64,000 bases of DNA from Ilumatobacteraceae bacterium (GTDB lineage Bacteria > Actinomycetota > Acidimicrobiia > Acidimicrobiales > Ilumatobacteraceae), in the NCBI GenBank assembly GCA_022843125.1, contig JALHOG010000023.1:1-64000 (forward strand), written 5' to 3'. Position numbers and translations under genes: made by a program. Below are positions 41,058 through 49,548 of the stretch, piece by piece (the first letter of the stretch is position 1; each line of letters begins with the position of its first letter). The notes under the pieces are model-generated. The model was not told the origin of the DNA and made no database searches. It saw only the letters and a program-made list of their open reading frames with translations.

Positions 41058-42608
41058 ATGAGTCTTCCGATCCTCAGGGGGCCGACTCTCGCGCGAGATC
41101 GAGCAGTCGGCTTGGTACTGGTCGTCTCCTTCGCTGCCGCCTGCAGCCCATCCGCTGATCCTCCTCGAGCGGACTCTGGATCCGGAACGACGTTCCCGGC
41201 CGACTCGAGCGAGATCAGAGCCACCGGCACTTCGACGCCCGGCACCTCAACATCCAACACCCCGACATCGACTGCTGCGCAACGGCAAACACCGGCTCCC
41301 GTCAGCGTCGACCGCTGCGGACCCGTCGCAACAAGCGCGGGCTCACGGACGGTCGCGGTCTGGCATTGGCTCAGTCTCGATGCCAAGGCTGCGCTCACCG
41401 AGTTGGTGGCGCGGTACGAAGCAACTCACCCTGACATTGAAGTCGAGCTCGTCGCCATCGAGGGCGGCAACGCGTTGACCGAGCGGTTGCGACTCACTCC
41501 CGCTTCGGAAATGCCCGATGTGATCCTTGGCACGAACATGACGGTACGCCTCAACGCCGACTCCGGGCGGTTCGTCCCGATCTCGGCATGCGTCAACCCT
41601 GGGTCCGATCCGCTCGCCACGTTGCTCCCGGTGATCGAATCCACCTACTCGGTCGCTGACACACGCTGGGCGGCGCCCTTCAACGTGTCGACCCCCGTAC
41701 TCGTGTACGACAAGGGCCGTTGGAGGGCGGCTGGACTCGATCCCGACCGACCGCCGCGCGACCTGGTCGAGTGGGAAGCAACCATCCGCCATCTCAAGGA
41801 CTCGGGCGCAACGACGACCGGCATCGTGCTCTACGACCGTTCCGCGAGCTGGCTGATCACAGGGACCGCAGCGCGCGAGGACGAACTGTTGGCCGAGCCG
41901 CAGAACGGCCACGATGCGGTGCAGGTCGATGAAGTGCGCCTGGCACAGCCGGGGGTGGTCGCCACCCTTGAGCGCTTCCGCGAGTTGAAGGCCGACGGTT
42001 ACGTGCACTGGATGGGCTGGGATACCGGGCCCAACGGGGCCGACGACCTCGTTCAGCTGATCCATCCGATCGAACCGACGGGCATGACACTGCACACATC
42101 CGCAGCCCTGGGTGCCTTCGTGAACCTCCTTGACCAGGGCGGCCCCCTCGGAGCGATCGAGATCGGGGTTGCGCCGTTCCCGGCACCTGGCGCTGGGTCG
42201 CTCGTGGGCGGCGGTGCGTGGTGGCTCGTGGACTCTGGCGACCCGGGTCGAGTGCGGAAGGCGTGGGAGTTGGTCGAGTGGCTCGTCAGCCCCGAACAGA
42301 TCGCTGAGTTCGTCGCCAAGACGGGATATGCGCCGACCACCACCGCAGCTGCATTGATGCCAGTCGTCCGACAACGGTGGGATGAGTACCCGTTCCTGCA
42401 GGTGTCCTACGACCAGCTCGCAGCTTCTACCGGGGCGCCAGTCGACGCCGGTCTGCAGCTCGGACCGGCGAACGACGTCGATCGCGAGGTCGAGCTCGCT
42501 GCTGCCTTCACGATCGACGCCGGCAACGACCCCGCGACCGAGCTCGACGCGCGCAGCGAAGCGATCGAGGAGCTGCTGAATGCCTACTCGTCGGCGCTCG
42601 ATGGCTGA
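41058..42608 (+). CDS. Extracellular solute-binding lipoprotein (family 1, sugar type)
   Basis: 516 aa. A signal peptide ends in a lipobox (SFAAAC), followed by a Ser/Thr linker and a periplasmic-binding-protein fold: AVWHWLSLDAKAALTELVARYEATHPDIEVELVAI, MPDVILGTNMTVRLNADSG, VLVYDKGRWRAAGLDPDRPPRDLVEW, and GGGAWWLVDSGDPGRVRKAWELVEWLVSPEQIAEFVAKTGYAPT, as in UgpB/MalE family 1 proteins. No permease or ATPase gene adjoins it. It lies between an FHA-HTH regulator and a two-component pair, so it may feed a sensor rather than a transporter. The start at 41058 fits the signal peptide; the frame extends upstream only through lack of stops. Confidence 0.87.
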   Translation: MSLPILRGPTLARDRAVGLVLVVSFAAACSPSADPPRADSGSGTTFPADSSEIRATGTSTPGTSTSNTPTSTAAQRQTPAPVSVDRCGPVATSAGSRTVAVWHWLSLDAKAALTELVARYEATHPDIEVELVAIEGGNALTERLRLTPASEMPDVILGTNMTVRLNADSGRFVPISACVNPGSDPLATLLPVIESTYSVADTRWAAPFNVSTPVLVYDKGRWRAAGLDPDRPPRDLVEWEATIRHLKDSGATTTGIVLYDRSASWLITGTAAREDELLAEPQNGHDAVQVDEVRLAQPGVVATLERFRELKADGYVHWMGWDTGPNGADDLVQLIHPIEPTGMTLHTSAALGAFVNLLDQGGPLGAIEIGVAPFPAPGAGSLVGGGAWWLVDSGDPGRVRKAWELVEWLVSPEQIAEFVAKTGYAPTTTAAALMPVVRQRWDEYPFLQVSYDQLAASTGAPVDAGLQLGPANDVDREVELAAAFTIDAGNDPATELDARSEAIEELLNAYSSALDG

Positions 42609-42616
42609 TAGCCAAC

Positions 42617-42961
42617 TCAGGGCGAAGCGAGACAACTCCAGCGGTTGCTGCCTTCGCGATCGAGCTCCCTCGCAGTGGTGGCGAACTGCTCGCGGCACAC
42701 ATCCTGGGGGTCGACGGGGGTGACGGTCCAGAATCCCGCCAACCGGCCTCCACATCGCCACCGATCGACCGACGGGCCGAGCTCGATCAGACGAAATCCT
42801 CGCACCTCGCAGTAGCCATCGAAGTCCGGTGTGCCGACGACCGTGGGGACGTCGGTCGAAAGCCGATCGTCGTCGAGCCACTCGATCCCGGTGATCGTTG
42901 CGAAGGCGCCGGCGAAGCCGAAGCCGAGCCCGACCAGCATGCGGAGGAGCGGACTCGTCAT
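42617..42961 (-). CDS. Small secreted or membrane-anchored protein, function unknown
   Basis: 114 aa from the ATG at 42961 (GTG at 42982 possible). The N-terminal hydrophobic helix (LLRMLVGLGFGFAGAFATITG, residues 5-25) is a signal or anchor, and the rest carries four to five Cys (DGYCEVRGF, RWRCGGRLAGFW, QDVCREQF, RWSCLASP) likely to form disulphides. No family is recognised. It lies downstream of the response regulator on the same strand, 28 bp apart, so it may belong to that operon. Confidence 0.6.
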   Translation of the reverse strand: MTSPLLRMLVGLGFGFAGAFATITGIEWLDDDRLSTDVPTVVGTPDFDGYCEVRGFRLIELGPSVDRWRCGGRLAGFWTVTPVDPQDVCREQFATTARELDREGSNRWSCLASP

Positions 42962-42989
42962 CGGGCTGCTGTCCAGTCGCACACGATGG

Positions 42990-43703
42990 TCAGACCTTCT
43001 GGGCCAATGCAGATTCGACGTGCGGGGCGAGGAACGCTCGGCAGCGCCACGCGAACTCCTGCATCTCGCGCAGACTGGGGTCGTTTAGTCCGTGAACACG
43101 CAGCTCGCTCAACAACTGTGAGCGGTAGTTCTTCACCGTGTTGAGCTTCAGACCGGTGCCGGTGGCCACGTTCCGGTACGTAGCATCGAAGTCTCGATCC
43201 AGAAGCACCGACCACACCTTCGCGTGCCCGTGATGTTGGATGAGGCGACCGAACCGTTCTGGTGAGCGCTCGAGGTTCCGCTCGGCCGGAAGCAGCGTCT
43301 GGATCGCCGGATCGACGCTTGCGCTGCCGTGTGAGATCACCGATCGGATCATGTCGATCTGGTAGTCGAGAGGAGCCGTCTTCGAGATCACCGTAGCGAT
43401 GGGCAGGAGATCCCACGCGTCACGAAGGATGGAGCCGACCCAACTGTCGCCCTGCGTCACGATCGCGAGGAGTGTGGTCGGCGACGTTCGATGGATCTCA
43501 GCGAGGGCGTCGAGCCCGGATGCCTGCTCCTGAGGGAACGAAAGATCGACGAGCGCGATGTCGTAGGACCGCCTCGCGAGGAACAGTTCGATGTCGGCTA
43601 CTGAGACACACACGTCGACCTCGACACCACAACGCTCCCTGACGGCCTCGGCGAAGAGTTCGGCGAGGGCTGCGGCGTCCTCCACGAGAAGAATGCTGGT
43701 CAT
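42990..43703 (-). CDS. Response regulator, NarL/LuxR-like
   Basis: 237 aa. Receiver domain (1-120) with acidic Glu8/Asp9, phosphoacceptor Asp53 (YDIALVDLSFP) and Lys108 (VISKT). The C-terminal region (about 140-230) contains an HTH (ATGTGLKLNTVKNYRSQLLSEL) resembling NarL-type DNA-binding helices but with an unusual spacer. It overlaps the kinase gene by 4 bp (ATGA at 43700-43703), so the two are translated as a pair. Cognate partner of the histidine kinase at 43700. Confidence 0.88.
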   Translation of the reverse strand: MTSILLVEDAAALAELFAEAVRERCGVEVDVCVSVADIELFLARRSYDIALVDLSFPQEQASGLDALAEIHRTSPTTLLAIVTQGDSWVGSILRDAWDLLPIATVISKTAPLDYQIDMIRSVISHGSASVDPAIQTLLPAERNLERSPERFGRLIQHHGHAKVWSVLLDRDFDATYRNVATGTGLKLNTVKNYRSQLLSELRVHGLNDPSLREMQEFAWRCRAFLAPHVESALAQKV

Positions 43704-45022
43704 GGTGCTCCCTCGGAACGCTGTCCTGTGACGGTCTGAGCGGTGGGTGGGGTGCCGCTAAGCGAAAGCCGAATCGCGACGGCCGTGCCGCCGGGAGTCG
43801 GGACAATGCGCAACGCATCGTCGCCGAGATCACGCCGCAGAAGATCGAGACCGCGGCCCGCGGGAATGGCGGCGAGATCGAAGCCGCCTGCGTCATCGGT
43901 GACGACGAACTCGACGTCTCGATCACCGAGGTGTCGCAGGTCGACGGCAAGTGATCGTGCGCCGGCGTTGATCGCATTGGACGTGAGCACCGACAGAGCT
44001 CGGTTCACGAGCTTCCCCGATTCTGCGTCGACCATCAGGCCGGTCACCTCGAGTGAGGGAACTCGGCGGAGTTCGACCCCCAGCGCTTGAGCGCGCCGCA
44101 GATGCGGCTGCAGTAGTTGATAGATGTGGGTCGGCCCGCCCCGCATCATCTCGTCGAGCTGACGCAAACGCAGTCGGTGATCGAGCTCGAGGAGTTCCTG
44201 GCGGGCCCGATCGCCGGCAGGATCATCTCCCATGCGGAGGGTGGCGACTCGCACTTCGCTCAGCACGTCGTCGTGGAGCCAGTGAGCCCGGTACGACCGC
44301 TCGACGGCGCGAATCGCCTCGCGCTCCGCCGAGCGTTGGCGGTCGAGCGCGGCGTTCGCCCGATCGAGAACGACCATCGAGCCGGTGGCTACGGCACCAC
44401 CGACCCACATCGCGACGTAGAGGGAGACCAATGTCGTCACCTTCTCGCCCTCCAGAATCGCAGTAGCGAGGAGTGCTCCCAACACACCGAAGTGGACTGT
44501 GGAGAACAGGAACCGGCGGAGCCATCGGATCGGCTGCGGCGAGATCCCGAGCGCCCACAGAGCAAGGAGGATGTCGGCGCCTGCGACCACACCGAGCGGG
44601 ATCACCGCGAGGAACCGGAAGCGGATCAAGACTCCAGCCGACGCAGTGACCAGCACCAGGTAGGCGATGCCCCGCCACGCAACGCTCCACCAGAAAGGAG
44701 CGTGTTCGACGTCGTGTCCTCGCGCCAGACGGAACGGATGCATCGAAAGCGCTGCAGCGGCCGCCAGACTCGCCATCCCCGCTCCGAGGAGCAGACGCTC
44801 GGTCGCTGTGACACCGTCGCCGAGCGTGACGCGTGATGAGATCGCGATCCACTGGCTCACCAACGTCGACACGAGCGCGACGACCAGGGCGGAGGCCACG
44901 ATCTGCTCGCGGCTCGTCGGTTGATCGGTGCCGTCACGCCACGCTCGGTCGCCGGCCAGCAGTGCGAGCCAGAGGTCGAAGCCGCGCTCGCGATGCGTCG
45001 CACGCCGAGCCATTGACTCCAT
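43700..45022 (-). CDS. Sensor histidine kinase, multi-pass membrane
   Basis: 440 aa. About seven membrane helices (about 40-215) form the sensor part with no large extracellular loop, followed by a coiled region and a kinase core: H-box SYRAHWLHDDVLSEV (about 242-256), N-box LTSNAINAGA and G1 DDAGGFDLAAIPAGRG, then a C-terminal PTPGGTAVAIRL. The dimerisation helix resembles HisKA_3 kinases. It pairs with the response regulator at 42990. The start was placed at the ATG 45022 because GACTCT lies 6 nt upstream and the alternative ATG at 45013 has a poor ribosome site. The ATGTAC palindrome at 45061 lies just upstream. Confidence 0.85.
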   Translation of the reverse strand: MESMARRATHRERGFDLWLALLAGDRAWRDGTDQPTSREQIVASALVVALVSTLVSQWIAISSRVTLGDGVTATERLLLGAGMASLAAAAALSMHPFRLARGHDVEHAPFWWSVAWRGIAYLVLVTASAGVLIRFRFLAVIPLGVVAGADILLALWALGISPQPIRWLRRFLFSTVHFGVLGALLATAILEGEKVTTLVSLYVAMWVGGAVATGSMVVLDRANAALDRQRSAEREAIRAVERSYRAHWLHDDVLSEVRVATLRMGDDPAGDRARQELLELDHRLRLRQLDEMMRGGPTHIYQLLQPHLRRAQALGVELRRVPSLEVTGLMVDAESGKLVNRALSVLTSNAINAGARSLAVDLRHLGDRDVEFVVTDDAGGFDLAAIPAGRGLDLLRRDLGDDALRIVPTPGGTAVAIRLSLSGTPPTAQTVTGQRSEGAP

Positions 45023-45028
45023 GTTCTC

Positions 45029-45034
45029 AGAGTC
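45029..45034 (-). promoter_or_regulatory. -10-like box of the histidine kinase gene
   Basis: GACTCT on the minus strand, 6 nt before the ATG at 45022. Confidence 0.42.
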
Positions 45035-45060
45035 GATGATGGCGTGGGCCAGCTTGGGGA

Positions 45061-45078
45061 CATGTACGGAGATACATG
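45061..45078. promoter_or_regulatory. CATGTA-N6-TACATG inverted repeat (site D)
   Basis: Perfect 6-bp arms centred about 48 bp upstream of the expected histidine kinase transcript start, an activator-type position. It is related to sites A, B and C. Confidence 0.52.
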
Positions 45079-45105
45079 CACCTGGGTTCGTTCGACTCGT
45101 TGAGT

Positions 45106-45549
45106 TCAGCGACACCTGAACACGACCACCCCCGCCTCCCCGCCGGCCCAACGTGGACGCGCCTCGAACGTACCGCCACCGGCGGAGTGCACTCGGGCGG
45201 CAGACCACTCCACGACCTCGGTCTCCCAGCCGACCGTCAGCGCGACCGACCCATCAGCCACCACCGACATCTCGATCCACACCAATCGATCCGGATAGGT
45301 CCGAGAAGTGATGCTTCCCTGCACGCTACCCAGCTCGGCGTTGCAGACCGTGAGCGGGATCACGATCCGGTCGCCGCTGGCATCGACGACCTCCGCCGTG
45401 AAGGGCAGCGGCCCTTCGACCAGGACCGCGGACCCTGCTGCTGCGAATCCGGATGTCGAGCAAGATGAGCACAACGCCGCCGCGCTCGCGACGAGAAGGA
45501 GCACCGGCGACGTGCGCCGATTTGATGGCACCGACTGCGCGACCCTCAC
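45106..45549 (-). CDS. Putative secreted lipoprotein-like protein, function unknown
   Basis: 147 aa from the GTG at 45549. The N-terminus SPVLLLVASAAALCSSCSTSG is a lipoprotein-type signal (lipobox AALC or LCSSC). The mature part is beta-rich (VLVEGPLPFTAEVVDASGDRIVIPLTVCNAELG; WIEMSVVADGSVALTVGWETEVVEW) and looks like an Ig-type fold; no known family. TACGGT lies 8 nt before the GTG, giving a leaderless promoter that diverges from the SARP-like gene at 45617 with a shared palindrome between the two. Confidence 0.65.
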   Translation of the reverse strand: MRVAQSVPSNRRTSPVLLLVASAAALCSSCSTSGFAAAGSAVLVEGPLPFTAEVVDASGDRIVIPLTVCNAELGSVQGSITSRTYPDRLVWIEMSVVADGSVALTVGWETEVVEWSAARVHSAGGGTFEARPRWAGGEAGVVVFRCR

Positions 45550-45557
45550 AACGCCGA

Positions 45558-45607
45558 ACCGTACGTATCGGTTGCAACCGGTCTGCAACAGGTCGCGGAT
45601 CTACGAT
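45558..45607. promoter_or_regulatory. Divergent promoter with 12-bp palindrome
   Basis: Minus-strand -10 TACGGT (45558-45563) and plus-strand -10 TACGAT (45602-45607) flank the perfect palindrome CGGTTGCAACCG (45569-45580), followed by another TGCAAC (45584). The arrangement suits one regulator controlling both genes, perhaps the SARP-like product itself. Confidence 0.45.
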
Positions 45608-45616
45608 GAGATCGCA

Positions 45617-48600
45617 GTGCACCGGGTGGCCACGCTCCCGGTCACCGTCGATCTGATGTCCAGCGGAGAGTTCCAATCGAGATCTGACCCCGCACCTGGC
45701 GGTTACGCGGTGTGCGTCATCGGGCCCGTCAGTGGGCGCGACGCGACCAAGGTGGCACGACCACTGAGCAGCGCCAAGCGACAACTGCTGGGACTGCTCG
45801 TCGCCGCCGGGCCGTCCGGGGCGTCAGGCGAAACGCTTGCAGCGGACCTGGGTGGTCACGGTCGCCCGGTCAACGCACCGGCGCTCCGGATGGCGGTCGC
45901 TCGGCTTCGCGATCACCTTCGGGACGATGCGCTGCCCGAGAGCTCGAACGGTGTGTACCGGCTCGCTCTGGCGGCCGAGGAAGTCGACGCATGGCATCTC
46001 GCAGAGCTCGCTTCATCGCAGACCGTTGAGCCATTCGAGCTCGACCGTGTTCGTCACCTGCTTCGACCGGTCTCACCGTTCGGTGGCATCGAGCAGTCCA
46101 TCTTGATCGATGACGCTGCCCGGCAGACCGTCCGACATCAGCACCAGTTTCTCTTGTCGATCCTCGAGCAGCACGGAGAGCGGATCGTCGGCGAGCTCGC
46201 CGACGCCATGTGCGAACACGCCGAGCTCGACCCGTACAACGAGCGGCTGGTGTTCCTGTGCGCCGAGCGAATCGCACAGATCGGGGATCGGCGGCGTGCT
46301 CTCGACCTGATCGGCACCAGTCGGCGACGATTCAGCGAGGTCGGGTTGACGGTCAGTGAGCGCACCGGCGACTTGGAGCGTCGGCTGCTCGCAGGGACGT
46401 TCGTCGCTGCTCCGAGCGCCCACCGTCGCAATCCGCCTCCGAGCCGGGCGTTGCCGGCACGCGTGCGCGATCAGCTTGCGTACCCCTACGTGGGAGATGC
46501 ATCGCAGCTGCGGGGGTCGCACTCGGTGGTGGCTGTCGGCGATTCGACAGTCCGCCTCCTGATCGACGGCCCGACCGGGTCAGGCAAGACACGAATCGTG
46601 GCTGAGCTCGCGTCGGCCGCCTCGGCGCAGGGCATTGCAGTGCTGTACATCAGCGGCAACGAGGCGACGGTCGACGGATCGTTCGGCCCGTTCCTCGCAG
46701 AAGTGTCGGGCTTCCGCGATCGGGCGGCAACGATCGTCGCCGGTGAACTCGATCCAGCGACCCGGAGAGCCATGCTGTGGATGGCGCTGCGGACAGCGAT
46801 CGACGACCTCGGCGACGGGACACCGGTCCTGCTGATCGTGGACGATGCGCAGTGGCTCGACTCGCAGAGTATGGAGTTCGTCGCCCACCGGGTCGGCTCG
46901 AGCGACGGATCGACCGCGGTCGTGGTCGCCGGCCGATCCGATCTCGCTTCTCGATCGAGCTGGAGCGTCCTGCGGAACGCGGCGATCAGGGCCGGCGCGC
47001 GCCACGTTCAGATGTCACCACTCCAGGTCGACGACATCCGCAGAATTGTGCGGGACCGCCTTCCCAGCTTGGCAGCGTCCACCACGTGGGCTTTGGCGGA
47101 AGAGCTGCACCGTCGAAGCGGCGGGTGGCCGGGCATGGCAGTGATGCTCGCAGCCTCGGTCGACGACCATGGTCATCTCCCAACCACCCGATCGCTCCAC
47201 GTTCCGACTGACTTCTTCAGCTCGCTCTCCGTGGCGATCTCGGATCGCGCTCGGCTCGTTGGTGTCGCGGCAGCGGTTCTCGGGACCGACTTCGATGTAC
47301 AGCTGGCAGCCGAAGTTGCCGAACTCGACATCGACGACGTGCTGGACGGCGTGGACGAATTGGTCCGTCACGAGCTGCTGATGGAGCGCTCACCGACCAC
47401 ATTCGGCACCGCCCACGCACTGATCGACGCAGCGCTTCTGCAGCAGGCGCCCCGCAGCCAAGTCGTTCGCTTCCATGAGCGCGCCGCCATTCGCATCACC
47501 GATGATGTTCACCGCCGGGCGCGCCACTTGGTGGAGGCGCTGCCGGTAGCCGACCCCGCGATCGTCATCGCGGCGGTCCTGGCTTCGGCTCGCATCTATT
47601 GCCGCGAGCATCTCCATCTCGAGGCGAGCGGCCGGTACGCAACCGCCGAACAGATCAGCGGAGAGCCACTGAATGTCGCCGACGCGATCGAGTTCTCCCG
47701 AGCGCTCGACCTGTCGGGACTCCACGAGCCGGCTGAGCGTGTTCGCGCCGAAGCATTCGACCGAGCGCAGGCCGATGGCGACACCGACGCCGCACTTCGC
47801 TGTGCAACCAGTGGCCTGCCGGAAGCGGAACCGATCGATGGCGCAACGACACTGGTCGACCGGCTTCGGAGCATCGACGTAGATGCACTCCCTCGGGCCA
47901 GTGCGTGGGCCCAGCAGCATCAGCTTGCGCGGCAGCTGGCCATCGTCGGAGAGCTCGCAGAAGCCACCCATGCAGCGGACCGCGCCACCGAACTCGCGGT
48001 CCTGCCCCGCGAACGCATTGGAAGCGCGCTCGTGCGCCGATTCACCGCGTCCGCTACCGCTCCTCCGACACTGAGGTTGTCGATGCTCAACGACATCGCT
48101 GATCTCGTCGACGGTTCCGGGCCTGCTCTGAAAGGTGAGTACTGGCTGGTACGCGCCCTCGATCTCTACGAGTCCGGCGATCACGCAGCTGCGACTGATG
48201 CGTATGACCGTTTGCGAGCGGTCGACGACCTACCCATCGTCCGGCGTTGGCACGCCGATCTCTTCAGAGCCATGCTCGCGGCGGACAGCGGAGCGGCCAA
48301 TGCCAGCCACCTGCGACGGCAGGCCTTCGACACCGGAAGCCGGGCGGGTCTTCGCGAGGCGGAGAACGCCTTCCTCATCGGCGAGTTCACCGACCTCTTC
48401 CTCACCGGAACCGCCGGTGTGCTCGCCGGAGGCGTCGCCGACGGATCGCTCGACCCGGAGGAGAACACATTGATGCGGGCCGGGGTGTGCGCCGTGCTCG
48501 CGGCGGCCGGCGACTTGGCGGCCGCAATGGTCCACGCCGAACTGGTTGCCGAGCACGTTCTGACATCTCCGCTGAGTCAGGGCCCGGCTGCGCTCGCCTT

Positions 48601-48862
48601 CGTCGCATCGGTGCTCGGGCGGTCGGAGGACGCCGTTCTCCGGCATCGAAGTCGTGCGCTGCTCGCCCAACGCGGCTCGTCGCTGCTCGTAGTGGGGGCC
48701 GGCGCTGCCTGCCTCGGGCCGATCGACCGCTACATGGCGCAGCTCGCGCCCGACCGCAGCACGTGCAACGCCGATCTCCGAGCCGCACTACAGTTCGCTC
48801 GTCGAACTGGCCAGCAGCGTTGGATCGAGTGCATCGAGGCCGACTTCGACCAACTCCCGTGA
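45617..48862 (+). CDS. SARP/AfsR-like transcriptional regulator with NTPase (STAND) domain
   Basis: 1081 aa from a GTG at 45617. The N-terminus (about 30-100) is an OmpR-like winged HTH (SSAKRQLLGLLVAAGPSGASGETLAADLGG; AVARLRDHL), followed by a bacterial transcriptional activator domain (about 120-260). A P-loop NTPase follows: Walker A LLIDGPTGSGKTR (near 315), Walker B VLLIVDDAQWLDS, and LTPR-like TPR-type helices to the end. This is the AfsR/SARP-large architecture of actinobacterial pathway activators. There is no obvious biosynthetic cluster adjacent. The gene is transcribed from the divergent promoter at 45602, with a possible ATG start at 45656. Confidence 0.85.
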   Translation: MHRVATLPVTVDLMSSGEFQSRSDPAPGGYAVCVIGPVSGRDATKVARPLSSAKRQLLGLLVAAGPSGASGETLAADLGGHGRPVNAPALRMAVARLRDHLRDDALPESSNGVYRLALAAEEVDAWHLAELASSQTVEPFELDRVRHLLRPVSPFGGIEQSILIDDAARQTVRHQHQFLLSILEQHGERIVGELADAMCEHAELDPYNERLVFLCAERIAQIGDRRRALDLIGTSRRRFSEVGLTVSERTGDLERRLLAGTFVAAPSAHRRNPPPSRALPARVRDQLAYPYVGDASQLRGSHSVVAVGDSTVRLLIDGPTGSGKTRIVAELASAASAQGIAVLYISGNEATVDGSFGPFLAEVSGFRDRAATIVAGELDPATRRAMLWMALRTAIDDLGDGTPVLLIVDDAQWLDSQSMEFVAHRVGSSDGSTAVVVAGRSDLASRSSWSVLRNAAIRAGARHVQMSPLQVDDIRRIVRDRLPSLAASTTWALAEELHRRSGGWPGMAVMLAASVDDHGHLPTTRSLHVPTDFFSSLSVAISDRARLVGVAAAVLGTDFDVQLAAEVAELDIDDVLDGVDELVRHELLMERSPTTFGTAHALIDAALLQQAPRSQVVRFHERAAIRITDDVHRRARHLVEALPVADPAIVIAAVLASARIYCREHLHLEASGRYATAEQISGEPLNVADAIEFSRALDLSGLHEPAERVRAEAFDRAQADGDTDAALRCATSGLPEAEPIDGATTLVDRLRSIDVDALPRASAWAQQHQLARQLAIVGELAEATHAADRATELAVLPRERIGSALVRRFTASATAPPTLRLSMLNDIADLVDGSGPALKGEYWLVRALDLYESGDHAAATDAYDRLRAVDDLPIVRRWHADLFRAMLAADSGAANASHLRRQAFDTGSRAGLREAENAFLIGEFTDLFLTGTAGVLAGGVADGSLDPEENTLMRAGVCAVLAAAGDLAAAMVHAELVAEHVLTSPLSQGPAALAFVASVLGRSEDAVLRHRSRALLAQRGSSLLVVGAGAACLGPIDRYMAQLAPDRSTCNADLRAALQFARRTGQQRWIECIEADFDQLP

Positions 48863-48915
48863 GCTGACCTCCGCACGACGTTTTCCCGCCGGCGTCGGGG
48901 TGCCGATGAGGCAAG

Positions 48916-49290
48916 GTGCGACCCCCACGTGCACTGCGCGACCCAACGCGTCGAACCCCAACCACCGTGCCGGCCAGACGCTCCGGAATCTGCGTCCCGT
49001 TCGTCGACACAGCGCCGAACTGGGCCGAGTACAACCTCGGCCGCGACTGGACGACCCTCGCCGACAGCTTCCTCATCGGCGAGAATCTCGCTCCAGCCGG
49101 CTGACAAGCCCGGTGCCGACTCCACGGCGACGGCGTCGTATTTGCCGACCAGACCCACACCTCCGGATACGCCCAGCCTGTCATCCTCGACGTGTCCGGC
49201 CTCGTTCAGATCCGCTTCGAGCTGGCCAGGATCGGCGGCGCCACCAGCCAAACCGGCGCTGTCTCCGTCGACCCGAGACTCCACCGCTGA
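48916..49290 (+). pseudogene. NPCBM-like domain gene broken by an in-frame stop
   Basis: One frame reads EYNLGRDWTTLADSFLIGENLAPAG, then TGA at 49102-49104, and continues without frame change as QARCRLHGDGVVFADQT and VILDVSGLVQIRFELARIGG to a stop at 49288. The two halves together look like one NPCBM/NEW2-type sugar-binding module, so a nonsense mutation (or sequence error, for example from TGG or CGA) interrupts it. The N-terminus before about 48960 is not recognisable, and no signal peptide is seen, so the gene may also be 5'-truncated. It lies between the SARP-like gene and the subtilisin. Confidence 0.55.
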
Positions 49291-49548
49291 CGCTGAGTCG
49301 CACCACGGCTTGGTCGGCGTCGAGCGGCCCTCGCCGACGCCGAGGCAGAAGTACCGGCGAACGCATCGCAGCTCAGAGCGACGCCTTCGCGTGGCGCTCA
49401 CTGCCGACGACGTCAACGACATGTACCAACCGCATCTGGATCAGCAGCTGTGGTCTTCGTAGGGTGCGGTCGCGGGCATCGTCAGTGTCGTGGCGGCACA
49501 GTTCTTCATGTCGTATGCCATGTCCGCTCCCATAGGACAGGAGGGGTC
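49291..49548 (+). other. Intergenic region before the subtilisin gene
   Basis: 258 bp without a supported gene. It ends in GGACAGGAGGGG, the ribosome-binding site of the subtilisin gene; CATAGG or TATGCC may be -10 boxes, but none is convincing. Confidence 0.4.
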
